This document shows, one piece after another, positions 18,463 through 26,621 of a stretch of 42,380 bases of DNA. The stretch is from Roseovarius sp. (GTDB taxonomy: Bacteria > Pseudomonadota > Alphaproteobacteria > Rhodobacterales > Rhodobacteraceae), in the NCBI RefSeq assembly GCF_018066915.1, contig NZ_JAGPVV010000049.1, forward strand, positions 1 to 42,380, given 5' to 3'. The notes beneath the pieces were generated by a model, which was not told where the DNA came from, searched no databases, and worked only from the letters and a program-made list of their open reading frames with translations. Numbering within the stretch: position 1 is the stretch's first letter; the number at the start of each line of letters is the position of its first letter. The translations under genes were made by a program, and so were the position numbers.

Positions 18463-18774
18463 ATGGCCCAAGAATTCACCCCCAAGGTCGTCACCGCCAA
18501 CGCCCTGATCGAGGGCTATGTCGTCTATCTCACCGCCGCCGACACATGGGCACGCGATCTGGCGCAGGCCGAGGTGCTGACCGACGAGGCAGATGCCGAT
18601 TATCGCCTCCTGCAGGCCCAGGCCCGCGTGGGCGAAATCGTCGGGGCCTATCTGGCCGATGTGCGCCCCGGCGCAAACGGCCCTGAACCCACCCATTTCC
18701 GCGAGGACTTCCGCCGCAAGGGCCCCTCGAACCTCTTTCACGGCAAGCAGTCCGAAGGACTGTCCCGGGCTTGA
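18463..18774 (+). CDS. DUF2849 domain-containing protein
   Basis: A 103-residue soluble protein of the DUF2849 family, found in alphaproteobacteria next to cysG and cysI. Recognisable parts are VVTANALIEGYVVYLTAADTW, then LLQAQARVGEIVGAYLADV and PTHFREDFRRKGPSN. The function is unknown; constant association with sulfite reductase suggests an assembly or electron-transfer role. The start overlaps the cysG stop region (spacing one base), so translation is coupled. The last ten residues (GKQSEGLSRA) and the stop codon are encoded within a hairpin repeat element, so the C terminus has probably been altered by its insertion. Confidence 0.88.
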   Translation: MAQEFTPKVVTANALIEGYVVYLTAADTWARDLAQAEVLTDEADADYRLLQAQARVGEIVGAYLADVRPGANGPEPTHFREDFRRKGPSNLFHGKQSEGLSRA

Positions 18775-18782
18775 CCCGGGAC
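18749..18782 (+). repeat. Double-hairpin palindromic repeat at the end of the DUF2849 gene
   Basis: AGTCC-GAA-GGACT (18749-18761) is followed at once by GTCCCGGG-CTTGA-CCCGGGAC (18762-18782), a perfect 8-base stem with a 5-base loop. The TGA stop of the DUF2849 gene (18772-18774) lies in the second loop. The CCCGGGTCAAGCCCGGG core is a widespread alphaproteobacterial palindrome, from memory. It sits inside the cys operon, 24 bases before cysI, so it may affect mRNA stability or cysI expression rather than end transcription. Confidence 0.75.
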
Positions 18783-18806
18783 CTCCCAAGGTAAGGAACC
18801 CAGAAA

Positions 18807-20477
18807 ATGTACCAATACAACGACTTCGACGCCGCCTTTATCGCGGAACGCAACCGCCAGTTCCGCGCGCAGGTCGAGCGCCGCATCGCGGGCAACCTGA
18901 CCGAGGATGAGTTTCGCCCCCTGCGCCTGATGAACGGGCTCTATCTGCAATTGCACGCCTATATGCTGCGGGTGGCGATCCCCTACGGCTCGCTTGATCC
19001 CGCCAAACTGCGCCAACTGGCCTATCTGGCCGAGCGGTGGGACAAGGGCTATGGCCATTTCACCACCCGCACCAACATCCAGTATAACTGGCCGCAACTG
19101 CGCGATGTGCCCGACATGCTCGATGCGCTGGCAGAGGTGGGGATGCACGCCATCCAGACCTCTGGCAACACCATCCGCAACGTGACGTCGGACCATTTCG
19201 CAGGTGCCGCCGCGGATGAGATCGAAGACCCGCGCCCCGTGGCCGAACTCGTGCGCCAATGGTCCACCGATCACCCCGAATTCCAGTTCCTGCCGCGTAA
19301 ATTCAAGATCGCTGTCATCGCCTCCGACACCGACCGCGCCGTGATGAAGAGCCATGACATCGGCCTGAAAATCATCGAGCGCGACGGGGTTCGCGGCTTT
19401 GAGGTCTGGGTTGGCGGCGGCATGGGCCGCACGCCGATGGTGGCCAAGCTCTTGCGCGATTTCCTGCCGCGCGCAGACCTGCTGCCCTATCTGGAATCGG
19501 TGCTGGCCACCTATAATCGCATCGGTCGCCGCGACAACAAATACAAGGCGCGCATCAAGATCACCGTGCACGAAAACGGCCTCGATGAAATCCGCGCGCT
19601 GGTCGAGGAGGAATTCCCCCGCCGCCGCGCCGCCTTTTCGGGTGTCGATCAAGACTGGCTCGCGCGCATCAACGCGGCCTTTGTCACACCCACCCTGTCC
19701 GAGCGCGACGCGGCCCCCTATTACGCTGCCCGCGATGCCGATCCGGTGTTCCGCGCTTGGGCCGATACCAATGTGACGCCGCACAAGCACGCCGATCACG
19801 GCATCGTCACCATCAGCCTCAAGGCGCATGGCGAAACACCGGGCGACGCCTCTGCCGATCAGATGCGCCTCGTGGCCGATCTGGCAGAGCGGTATGGTCA
19901 CAACGACATCCGCGCCAGCCACGCGCAGAACCTCGTGCTGCCGCATGTCGCCCTGGCCGATATTCCGGCCGTTCACGCCGCGCTCAAAACTCTGGGCCTT
20001 GCCACCGGCAATATTGGCCTCGCCTCGGATATCATCGCCTGCCCCGGCATGGATTACTGCGCGCTGGCAACTGCCCGCTCGATCCCTGTGGCCCAAGGTA
20101 TCGCCACCCGTCTCGAAGAGCTCAAGATCGAGCATGAGGTGGGCCATCTTCAGATCAAGATTTCCGGCTGCATCAACGCCTGCGGACATCACCATGTCGG
20201 CCATATCGGCATCCTTGGCCTCGACCGTGCGGGGGTGGAGAACTATCAGATCACCCTCGGCGGCGATCCGTCCGAGACCACCGTCATCGGCACCCGCACC
20301 GGACCGGGCTTTGCCTATGACGAGATTGTGCCCGCCATCGAGCGTCTGATCTTCGCCTATCTCGACCTGCGCGAAGGACCGGAAGAGACCTTCCTCGAAA
20401 CCTACAACCGCCTCGGGATGGCCCCTTTCAAATCCGCGCTCTACGACCAAGAGGCCCGCGCCCATGCCGCAGAGTGA
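18807..20477 (+). CDS. cysI: Assimilatory sulfite reductase, siroheme/[4Fe-4S] subunit (nitrite/sulfite reductase family)
   Basis: CysI reduces sulfite to sulfide with six electrons. The 556-residue protein has two ferredoxin-like half domains and the cluster/siroheme ligands Cys412 and Cys418 (CPGMDYC) plus Cys455 and Cys459 (GCINAC). The substrate-binding Arg/Lys-rich segments are also present (HFTTRTNIQ, YKARIKITV). No CysJ flavoprotein gene is adjacent, so electrons probably come from ferredoxin; the ferredoxin-NADP+ reductase gene 1.2 kb downstream fits this. The start at ATG 18807 has AAGGAA about 9 bases before it. Its 3' end overlaps cysH by 14 bases. A nitrite reductase function is possible by family but is disfavoured by the sulfur context. 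Confidence 0.93.
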   Translation: MYQYNDFDAAFIAERNRQFRAQVERRIAGNLTEDEFRPLRLMNGLYLQLHAYMLRVAIPYGSLDPAKLRQLAYLAERWDKGYGHFTTRTNIQYNWPQLRDVPDMLDALAEVGMHAIQTSGNTIRNVTSDHFAGAAADEIEDPRPVAELVRQWSTDHPEFQFLPRKFKIAVIASDTDRAVMKSHDIGLKIIERDGVRGFEVWVGGGMGRTPMVAKLLRDFLPRADLLPYLESVLATYNRIGRRDNKYKARIKITVHENGLDEIRALVEEEFPRRRAAFSGVDQDWLARINAAFVTPTLSERDAAPYYAARDADPVFRAWADTNVTPHKHADHGIVTISLKAHGETPGDASADQMRLVADLAERYGHNDIRASHAQNLVLPHVALADIPAVHAALKTLGLATGNIGLASDIIACPGMDYCALATARSIPVAQGIATRLEELKIEHEVGHLQIKISGCINACGHHHVGHIGILGLDRAGVENYQITLGGDPSETTVIGTRTGPGFAYDEIVPAIERLIFAYLDLREGPEETFLETYNRLGMAPFKSALYDQEARAHAAE

Positions 20478-21198
20478 CCTGACATTACGGGTTCACGCGC
20501 TCAACGACCGATACCGCCATCACTCGGCGGTGTCGGTGCTTGAACACGCGTTGCGCGATCCTCAGGCGGGCAAGCTGGCGCTTGTCTCGAGTTTTGGCGC
20601 GGAATCCGTGGTGCTCTTGCACATGGTCTCTGTCACCCGCCGCGACACGCCGGTGATCTTCATCGACACGGCGATGCTCTTTGCCGAAACGCTGGTCTAT
20701 CAACAGGAACTGGCCGAGCGGCTCAACCTGAGCGACCTGCGCATCATCCGCGCGGACGCGGGCGATCTGAGGGCCCAGGACCCCGACGCAACCCTGCATC
20801 AACGCGATACCGATGCCTGCTGCGCCCTGCGCAAATCCGCGCCGCTGCAAGCTGCGCTGAACGGCTTTGACGGCTGGATCACCGGCCGCAAACGCTATCA
20901 ATCCGGCACCCGCGCCGCGCTCGACTTCTTCGAGGTCGAGGAGGAAACAAGCCGGATCAAGGTCAATCCGCTGGCGCATTGGACGCCCGAGGATATCCGC
21001 ACCTATATGGACGAAAACCGCCTGCCCCGGCATCCGCTGGTGGCGCGCGGCTATCCCTCCATCGGCTGCATGCCCTGCACCACGCCCGTCAAACCGGGCG
21101 AAGATCCCCGATCAGGCCGCTGGCGCGATCAGGACAAAACCGAATGTGGCATCCATTTTGTCAACGGCAAGATGGTGCGAAGAGGAGTTTCCGCATGA
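20464..21198 (+). CDS. cysH: Phosphoadenylyl-/adenylyl-sulfate reductase (Fe-S type)
   Basis: This 244-residue reductase turns activated sulfate into sulfite using thioredoxin. It has the nucleotide-binding SSFGAESVVLLHM and the four cluster cysteines Cys119-Cys120 (DACCALRK) and Cys202/Cys205 (GCMPC). The catalytic Cys228 lies in TECGIH. The Cys-Cys...Cys-x-x-Cys set marks the [4Fe-4S] class, which in bacteria prefers adenylyl sulfate over PAPS; the enterobacterial PAPS enzymes lack it. It overlaps cysI upstream by 14 bases and the DUF934 gene by 4 bases (ATGA), so all are one coupled operon. Confidence 0.95.
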   Translation: MPQSDLTLRVHALNDRYRHHSAVSVLEHALRDPQAGKLALVSSFGAESVVLLHMVSVTRRDTPVIFIDTAMLFAETLVYQQELAERLNLSDLRIIRADAGDLRAQDPDATLHQRDTDACCALRKSAPLQAALNGFDGWITGRKRYQSGTRAALDFFEVEEETSRIKVNPLAHWTPEDIRTYMDENRLPRHPLVARGYPSIGCMPCTTPVKPGEDPRSGRWRDQDKTECGIHFVNGKMVRRGVSA

Positions 21199-21602
21199 CC
21201 GTACTCGTCACCGACCGGGGCTTTGGCCCCGACGACTGGACCGCCCCCATCACCCCCTTGGCCGAGGCGGGCCCCGAGGCGACCGCCCTTGATCTGCCCA
21301 ATGACACCAACCCCGCCACGCTGGCCGGGCGGCTGGACGGCATCGCGTTCATTCGCGTCGATTTCCCCTCCGCCGCTGACGGGCGCGGCTATTCCATCGC
21401 GCGGCAATTGCGCCTGATGGGCTATACCGGGCGGTTGCGCGCGCGCGGCCATGTCATCGCCGATCAATACGCGATGGCGCGCCGCTCCGGCTTTGACGAG
21501 GTGGAAATCTCTGACGCCCTCGCCACCCGTCAGCCCGAGGCGGATTGGCTCTTTCGGGCCGATTGGCAGGCGCATGACTATCAGGCGCGGCTGCGCGGCT
21601 GA
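21195..21602 (+). CDS. DUF934 domain-containing protein (cys operon)
   Basis: This 135-residue soluble protein belongs to DUF934, which regularly follows cysI and cysH in proteobacteria. Recognisable parts are the central FIRVDFPSAADGRGYSIARQ and the later GYTGRLRARGHVIADQYAM. No catalytic motif is known; an accessory role in sulfite reduction is inferred from genome context. ATG 21195 overlaps the cysH stop as ATGA, with AGAGGAG about 8 bases before it. It is the last gene of the operon; fpr starts 71 bases further on. Confidence 0.9.
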   Translation: MTVLVTDRGFGPDDWTAPITPLAEAGPEATALDLPNDTNPATLAGRLDGIAFIRVDFPSAADGRGYSIARQLRLMGYTGRLRARGHVIADQYAMARRSGFDEVEISDALATRQPEADWLFRADWQAHDYQARLRG

Positions 21603-21673
21603 TTAACGCCTTCACCTGACTTGAATCAAAGATTAAGAAAGGATGTCGGTTTAAACGACCGGCAGATGTCCCC

Positions 21674-22525
21674 ATGAATGAGATGACCGCCGTGACCCAA
21701 GCGAGCGCCAAAGCGCCTAAAACCCTTGCGATCCCCGATGCACAGACCGTGACAGAGGTGAAACACTGGACCGACCGGCTGTTTTCGTTCCGCGTGACCC
21801 GGCCGGCAAGCCTGCGCTTTCGCTCCGGTGAATTCGTGATGATCGGCCTCATGCAGACCGACGAGAAAACCGGCCGCGAAAAGCCGCTCCTGCGCGCCTA
21901 TTCCATCGCCTCGCCCTCTTGGGATGACGAGTTGGAATTCTACTCGATCAAGGTTCAGGACGGCCCGCTCACCAGCCGCCTGCAACATATCAAACCCGGC
22001 GACGAAATCATCCTGCGTCCCAAACCCGTGGGCACGCTGGTGCATGACGCGCTCTTGCCAGGCAAACGGATCTGGTTCTTTGCCACCGGCACCGGCTTTG
22101 CGCCCTTTGCATCGCTCCTGCGCGATCCGCAGACCTATAGCGATTATGACGAGGTGATCATCACCCACACCTGCCGGGAAGTGGGCGAATTGCAATATGG
22201 TGCCGAGTTGATCGAGAGCATCCGCAAAGACGAGATGCTGGCCGAACTCATCGGCGAAGGCTTTGCCGACAAGCTGCGCTATTACCCGACCACCACACGC
22301 GAGGCGAGCCCCAAGATGGGCCGCATCACCGATCTCATGCGCTCGGGCGAAGTCTTTGCCGATTTGGGCGTGGCACCTTTGACTCCCGAAACCGACCGCG
22401 CCATGGTCTGCGGCAACCTCGCCTTCAACCTTGAAATCAAGGACATGCTCGAAGGCTACGGGCTGCGCGAAGGGGCCAATTCCGACCCCAAGGAATATGT
22501 CGTGGAAAAGGCGTTTCTGGACTGA
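21674..22525 (+). CDS. fpr: Ferredoxin-NADP+ reductase
   Basis: The 283-residue FAD enzyme moves electrons between NADPH and ferredoxin or flavodoxin. It shows the FAD-binding LLRAYSIASP, the NADP-binding GTGFAPFASLLRDP and THTCREVGELQYG, and the terminal VEKAFLD typical of the Rhodobacter/Azotobacter short class of bacterial FPR. Placed after the cys operon, it is a likely electron donor (through ferredoxin) for the sulfite reductase, which here lacks CysJ. It has its own 71-base upstream region, so it may also be expressed separately, for example in oxidative stress. A strong hairpin terminator follows. Confidence 0.95.
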   Translation: MNEMTAVTQASAKAPKTLAIPDAQTVTEVKHWTDRLFSFRVTRPASLRFRSGEFVMIGLMQTDEKTGREKPLLRAYSIASPSWDDELEFYSIKVQDGPLTSRLQHIKPGDEIILRPKPVGTLVHDALLPGKRIWFFATGTGFAPFASLLRDPQTYSDYDEVIITHTCREVGELQYGAELIESIRKDEMLAELIGEGFADKLRYYPTTTREASPKMGRITDLMRSGEVFADLGVAPLTPETDRAMVCGNLAFNLEIKDMLEGYGLREGANSDPKEYVVEKAFLD

Positions 22526-22545
22526 GAATCCCAACCCTCAGAAAT

Positions 22546-22583
22546 AAAAAAAACCGCGCAAGGCCAAAACCTTGCGCGGGTTT
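22546..22583. terminator. Bidirectional rho-independent terminator between fpr and the Ala-rich gene
   Basis: The perfect 10-base stem CCGCGCAAGG (22554-22563) and CCTTGCGCGG (22570-22579) has a six-base loop. It is flanked by A8 on the left and GTTTCC on the right. The A-run gives the minus-strand gene a strong U tract; the plus-strand U tract is weaker. Confidence 0.88.
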
Positions 22584-22602
22584 CCTCATGTAATCTCAGG
22601 GC

Positions 22603-23376
22603 TCAGTAGCCAAGCGCCGCACGCGCCGCCTCAAGGGCTGCTTTCAGCAACTCGGGATTGTTCTGCGCCGCCTTGACGCCTTCCAGCACCATAGTCTTTT
22701 CCAGCGCACCCATATCAGACCCTTCGATCAGGGTCTGAACTTCGGCCATGTCAAAGCCCTCGACCGTCAGCGCCTCGGGGGCCACCTCAGCCGCTGTCGC
22801 AGGCTGATCGACCGCCGCCGAAACCGCATCCGCGGCCGCTTCGCTGGCGGTGTCCTGCGCCGCTGTCGCCGCCTCGCTCGCACTTTCCGTTGCCGCTGTT
22901 GCCGCCTCGGTGGCGGCTGCCTCGGCTTCGGTCACGGCCTCTTGCGTGGATTGAACCGCCGCATCGGCGCTCTCTTGCGCGGCCCCTGCGGCCTCGGTGG
23001 CGGTCTCGGTCGTGGCCTCAACCGCTGCGCCTGCGGCCTCGGTGGCCTCGGTCGCGGTTCCCGTCACAGATTGCGTGGCGCTCTCGACCACCTCTGCCGC
23101 AGCTTCCCCTGCTTGGGTCGCGGTCTCTGCCACAGCCTCTGCCGCGTTGCCTGCCGCCTCGACCGTGGCCTCCACGGCCTCGGCTGCGGTATCCGCCGCT
23201 GCCTCTGCCGCATCGCCCACCGCTGCCGCCGCATCCTCCAGTGCCGCCGGAGCCTCGACCTCGGTCGCACCGGGGCTCACACTCTCGACCACCTCATCCA
23301 CCGACTTGCCGGAAAAGAGCAGATACCCACCCCCCAGCACAACCGCCGCCACGAGAATCCAAATCAGGTTTTTCAT
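22603..23376 (-). CDS. Membrane-anchored Ala/Glu/Thr-rich helical protein (hypothetical)
   Basis: A 257-residue protein with one N-terminal membrane segment (LIWILVAAVVLGGGYLLF). It is followed by about 165 residues made almost only of Ala, Glu, Thr, Val, Ser and Asp in repeated patterns such as EAAGAAVEATTETATEAAG, resembling LEA-like or apolipoprotein-like amphipathic helices. The last 60 residues form a more normal small domain (TVEGFDMAEVQTLIEG, ALEKTMVLEGVKAAQ). The C-terminal part would be periplasmic. ATG 23376 is preferred: GAGGAG touches the other ATG at 23382 directly but stands 6 bases before this one. The function is unknown; a spacer or stress-protective role is only a guess. Confidence 0.75.
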   Translation of the reverse strand: MKNLIWILVAAVVLGGGYLLFSGKSVDEVVESVSPGATEVEAPAALEDAAAAVGDAAEAAADTAAEAVEATVEAAGNAAEAVAETATQAGEAAAEVVESATQSVTGTATEATEAAGAAVEATTETATEAAGAAQESADAAVQSTQEAVTEAEAAATEAATAATESASEAATAAQDTASEAAADAVSAAVDQPATAAEVAPEALTVEGFDMAEVQTLIEGSDMGALEKTMVLEGVKAAQNNPELLKAALEAARAALGY

Positions 23377-23512
23377 ACTCATCTCCTCAAAACTGTCCGG
23401 ACCGCGCGCTCGTCGCGCCGCCCTTTTGCATCTCCCTTCCAGATGTGGGCATAAAAGGAAAGGCGCAAGGGGGAATTGACCGGCTTTCGGCTCAGATCAG
23501 CCGATTTGCAGC

Positions 23513-23541
23513 TTGAAAGCGCGCCGCGCCGCGTTTACCTT
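23513..23541 (+). promoter_or_regulatory. Candidate infC promoter
   Basis: TTGAAA (23513-23518), a 17-base spacer and TACCTT (23536-23541) fit a housekeeping promoter. This leaves about 43 bases of leader before the infC start at 23590. Read by eye. Confidence 0.35.
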
Positions 23542-23589
23542 GCAGCGTCGAATTGAACCTACCCTAACAACGATCGAAGGAACAAAGCC

Positions 23590-24135
23590 ATAGCCCGCAG
23601 ACCCCATAACGCGCCCCCTCCGCGCGACACTGGCCCCCGTATCAACGACCGCATTCGCTGTGATGAAATCCGCCTGATCGGCGCAGATGGCGAAAACGTC
23701 GGGGTTGTTACCCCGCAACGTGCGATGGAAATGGCCGAAGAGGCAGGTCTTGATCTGGTCGAGATCTCGCCAAGCGCCACGCCGCCGGTCTGCAAGATCA
23801 TGGATTTCGGAAAGTACAAATACGAGCAGCAGAAACGCGAGGCCGAGGCCCGCAAGAAGCAGCACATCATCGAGATCAAGGAAATCAAGTTCCGCCCCGG
23901 CACCGACACGCATGACTATGACGTCAAGATGCGCAGTGTCGTGAAATTCCTGCAAGGCGGCGACAAGGTCAAGATCACCCTGCGCTTCCGTGGCCGCGAG
24001 ATGGCGCATCTGGACTTGGGCCGCCAGCTTCTCGAACGGATCGCCGAAGACATCAAGGAAGTGGGCCGGGTCGAGAATATGCCCAAGATGGAAGGTCGCC
24101 AGATGATCATGGTGATCGGACCGGGCCCCAAGTAA
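23590..24135 (+). CDS. infC: Translation initiation factor IF-3 (rare ATA start)
   Basis: IF-3 binds the 30S subunit and checks the start codon and initiator tRNA. The N-terminal domain begins [20 protein letters not shown] and the C-terminal domain ends [16 protein letters not shown], giving 181 residues, the normal length. The first in-frame ATG lies 135 bases into the gene (23725) and would remove much of the N domain. The conserved start coincides instead with ATA at 23590, preceded by AAGGA at a spacing of 8 bases. Unusual start codons in infC are known to let IF-3 repress its own synthesis. A terminator follows, so the gene is expressed without rpmI or rplT downstream in this window. 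Confidence 0.93.
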   Translation: MARRPHNAPPPRDTGPRINDRIRCDEIRLIGADGENVGVVTPQRAMEMAEEAGLDLVEISPSATPPVCKIMDFGKYKYEQQKREAEARKKQHIIEIKEIKFRPGTDTHDYDVKMRSVVKFLQGGDKVKITLRFRGREMAHLDLGRQLLERIAEDIKEVGRVENMPKMEGRQMIMVIGPGPK

Positions 24136-24162
24136 CCAAGGCCGGTTTCTGGACCATCAAAG

Positions 24163-24187
24163 CCCCGGACCATCGGTCCGGGGTTTC
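24163..24187 (+). terminator. Rho-independent terminator of infC
   Basis: CCCCGGACC (24163-24171), an ATC loop and GGTCCGGGG (24175-24183) form a perfect 9-base stem followed by TTTCG. It lies 28 bases after the infC stop. Confidence 0.75.
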
Positions 24188-24252
24188 GTGTTTCGCTTGC
24201 ACCCCCGGACCAGTCGCGTAAGGTATGGCGCCTGCATCAGACCGGAGCCACC

Positions 24253-24579
24253 ATGCCCCTTTACGAATACAAGGTCCTGCCCGCCCCCACCCGTGGCCGC
24301 AAGGCCCCCGGCGTCAAGACCCCCGAGGCGCGCTTTGCCCTTGGCGTCGAGGATTTGCTCAACGACATGGGGCGCGCAGGCTGGGAATACCTGCGCACCG
24401 ATATCCTGCCCAGCGAAGAGCGGCAGGGCCTGACCTCGACCCATACCGTCTATCGCTCTGTCGCGGTCTTTCGCCGCGAGGTGGTGATCCCCGGCACGAC
24501 ACAGACCACCGCCACCGATACAGCGCCCGACACCGCCCCCCTGACGCCGCGATCACCGGATGTGATCGAGACCGACTAA
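24253..24579 (+). CDS. DUF4177 domain-containing protein
   Basis: A small 108-residue protein whose first 75 residues match the DUF4177 pattern: YEYKVLPAPTRGRKAPGVKT, then LNDMGRAGWEYLRTDILPS and TVYRSVAVFRRE. These domains, with the conserved GWE, are common single-domain proteins of unknown role. The C-terminal 30 residues are Thr/Asp/Pro-rich and probably disordered. The ATG at 24253 is the only good start, with GGAG 7 bases upstream. The gene stands alone between infC and the J-domain gene. Confidence 0.78.
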   Translation: MPLYEYKVLPAPTRGRKAPGVKTPEARFALGVEDLLNDMGRAGWEYLRTDILPSEERQGLTSTHTVYRSVAVFRREVVIPGTTQTTATDTAPDTAPLTPRSPDVIETD

Positions 24580-24716
24580 CCACCGCTCGCCCTCGTGCAG
24601 AGGCCCGCTGTCAAGCCCCGAATAGCCGCCCCGACACGGAATATTTTACCCCCCGCCCCTTCAATTCCCCGCGTTTTGGCATACACTCTCGTCTCCGACT
24701 CGCAAAGGTTAGCCCC

Positions 24717-25340
24717 ATGTCCAAATCAGATCCCTTCGGTTTCGATATGTCCGTCTCCTCGGCCAAGAAGAAGAATCCGCGCGGTCGGCGGGGCATGTCG
24801 GGCGCTTCCGAGACCTCGACCCGCGTCTGCGATCACGAGGGCTGCGAAGAGGCGGGCAAATATCGCGCGCCCAAGGCCCCCGATGTGCTTGATGATTACT
24901 TCTGGTTCTGCCAGCAGCATGTGCGCGATTATAACCTGAAATGGAATTTCTTTGACGGCACCACCGAGGCCGAATTGAACGCGCAGCTTTCCAAGGACAA
25001 GGTGTGGGAGCGTGAAACCCGCCGCATCACCGACCCCGAGGCGCGGGCTTGGGCGCGTCTGGGCATCGAAGACCCGCATCAGGTGCTGGGCGTCAACGCC
25101 ACTCAGAACCCCGGCAAGAAAAAGGGCGGCACCCGCAAACTGCCCCCCACCGAACGCCGCGCCATCGAAATTCTCGAGGCCGAGGATACCTGGACCAAGG
25201 CCGAATTGCGCAAGGCTTATAAATCGCTGATCAAGGTTCTGCACCCCGACATCAACGGTGGCGACCGCAGTCAGGAAGAGCAACTGCAACAGGTCGTCTG
25301 GGCCTGGGAGCAGATCAAGGAAAGCCGCAACTTCAAATAA
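24717..25340 (+). CDS. J domain-containing protein (DnaJ family, C-terminal J domain)
   Basis: The protein has 207 residues. The J domain is at the C terminus (about 140-205), with ILEAEDTWTKAELRKAYKSL and the Hsp70-activating His-Pro-Asp at 176-178 in VLHPDINGGD. The N-terminal part holds Cys38, Cys43, Cys65 and His68 (VCDHEGC and FCQQH), a possible zinc-binding knuckle. The organisation differs from DnaJ, where the J domain comes first. It should stimulate DnaK on particular clients, perhaps through the Cys-rich region. ATG 24717 begins the conserved MSKSDPFGFD; the longer open frame upstream has no coding character. Confidence 0.88.
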   Translation: MSKSDPFGFDMSVSSAKKKNPRGRRGMSGASETSTRVCDHEGCEEAGKYRAPKAPDVLDDYFWFCQQHVRDYNLKWNFFDGTTEAELNAQLSKDKVWERETRRITDPEARAWARLGIEDPHQVLGVNATQNPGKKKGGTRKLPPTERRAIEILEAEDTWTKAELRKAYKSLIKVLHPDINGGDRSQEEQLQQVVWAWEQIKESRNFK

Positions 25341-25366
25341 GGTCGCGAGGTCAGAGGTAGCGCCCC

Positions 25367-26539
25367 TCACCCCGCCTCTTGCGTCACGTCATGGCCATAG
25401 AGCCAATCAAACTGCCGCAGCATCCGGTCGGGTGCCAACGCCCCCCCGGCCCGCAGCACGCCATGCGCCGCCCAGCGGAGCGGCGGAAAACTCAGATGGT
25501 ATTTCCACGCATTGCGATTGGCCGCTTCGACCACCCGCCGCACCCGCGCCTCGCGCCGCCCCTGATAGGCCGCCAGCCCCTCGGCAAGGCCCTCTGAAGC
25601 ACTCAGCGCATCGACCAGCACCCACGCATCCTCCAGCGCCATCGACGCCCCCTGCGCCATGAAGGGCAAGGTGGGATGTGCCGCATCGCCCAAGAGCGCC
25701 AGCCCGTCCCGCTGCCAGACCCGCGCCACCGGATGCCGGAAGAGCCCCCAGAGATGCACCTCCTCGACCGCCGCCAGCATCTCCTGCACCTCTGGCCCGA
25801 AATCGCCAAAGGCCGCGCGCAGCGCCATCGGATCATCCCTCTGGCTCCAGCTTTCCTCGGTCCAGGCGGCGCGCTCTTGCACCGCCACCAGATTGAGCAA
25901 CGTGCCGCCGCGCAACGGATAGCTCACCACATGGCGCATCGGCCCCATATGCACCTGCGCCTCGGGGCCGCGCGCCCATTGATTGGGCACCACCGCCCGC
26001 CACGCCACCTGCCGGGTAAAGAACGGCGCCAGCGTCCCGTTGAGCGCGCGCCGCACCACCGAATGAAGCCCATCCGCCCCGATCACCAAATCCGCATCAA
26101 ACCGCGAGTCATTGGCCATCCGAACGCACGGGCGCACGCCGCCCGTCACCGCGCTCACCTTCTGCATCAGGCGCAGCTTGACGCCGACCTCGCGCGCGCC
26201 CTCTGCCAGCACCTCGATCAGGTCCGCGCGGTGGATGAAATGATAGTCGCGGTCCTGTAGTCCGCTCAGGTCCAGCCGCAGCACCTCGCCCCGCCGGTAA
26301 TCGCGCAGGCTGACCGCCTCGGCCTGCACCGAGCGCGCCGCAAGCGTTGGCCCAAGCCCAAGCGCGCGCAGCACGGCAAAGCCATTGGGGCTGATCTGCA
26401 ACCCGGCCCCTACCTCGGAAATCTCGGGGGCCTGTTCCAAGAGCGTCACATCGGCACCGCGCAGGCAGAGCGCACGCGCCACAGCCAGCCCGCCAATTCC
26501 GGCCCCGATGACCGCGATGTTCAGCCCATCCAGTGTCAT
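25367..26539 (-). CDS. FAD-dependent monooxygenase (salicylate hydroxylase-like)
   Basis: This 390-residue class A flavin monooxygenase uses NAD(P)H to hydroxylate, usually, aromatic compounds. It has the dinucleotide motif GAGIGG at 12-17, the DG motif in VIGADGLHSVVRRAL near residue 155, and the FAD ribityl motif LLGDAAHPTLPFMAQGA near 285. EVGAGLQISPNG is typical of salicylate and 3-hydroxybenzoate hydroxylases. The substrate is not predictable from the sequence, and no aromatic degradation genes are nearby. It is convergent with the J-domain gene and upstream of nothing obvious. Confidence 0.88.
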   Translation of the reverse strand: MTLDGLNIAVIGAGIGGLAVARALCLRGADVTLLEQAPEISEVGAGLQISPNGFAVLRALGLGPTLAARSVQAEAVSLRDYRRGEVLRLDLSGLQDRDYHFIHRADLIEVLAEGAREVGVKLRLMQKVSAVTGGVRPCVRMANDSRFDADLVIGADGLHSVVRRALNGTLAPFFTRQVAWRAVVPNQWARGPEAQVHMGPMRHVVSYPLRGGTLLNLVAVQERAAWTEESWSQRDDPMALRAAFGDFGPEVQEMLAAVEEVHLWGLFRHPVARVWQRDGLALLGDAAHPTLPFMAQGASMALEDAWVLVDALSASEGLAEGLAAYQGRREARVRRVVEAANRNAWKYHLSFPPLRWAAHGVLRAGGALAPDRMLRQFDWLYGHDVTQEAG

Positions 26540-26621
26540 GGCACCCCTCTTGATACGAAACGCGCCGGGAGGAAAGTCCCGGCGCGTGCTGTCGTGTTAA
26601 TTTCGCTATTGAGTCTCGGCC

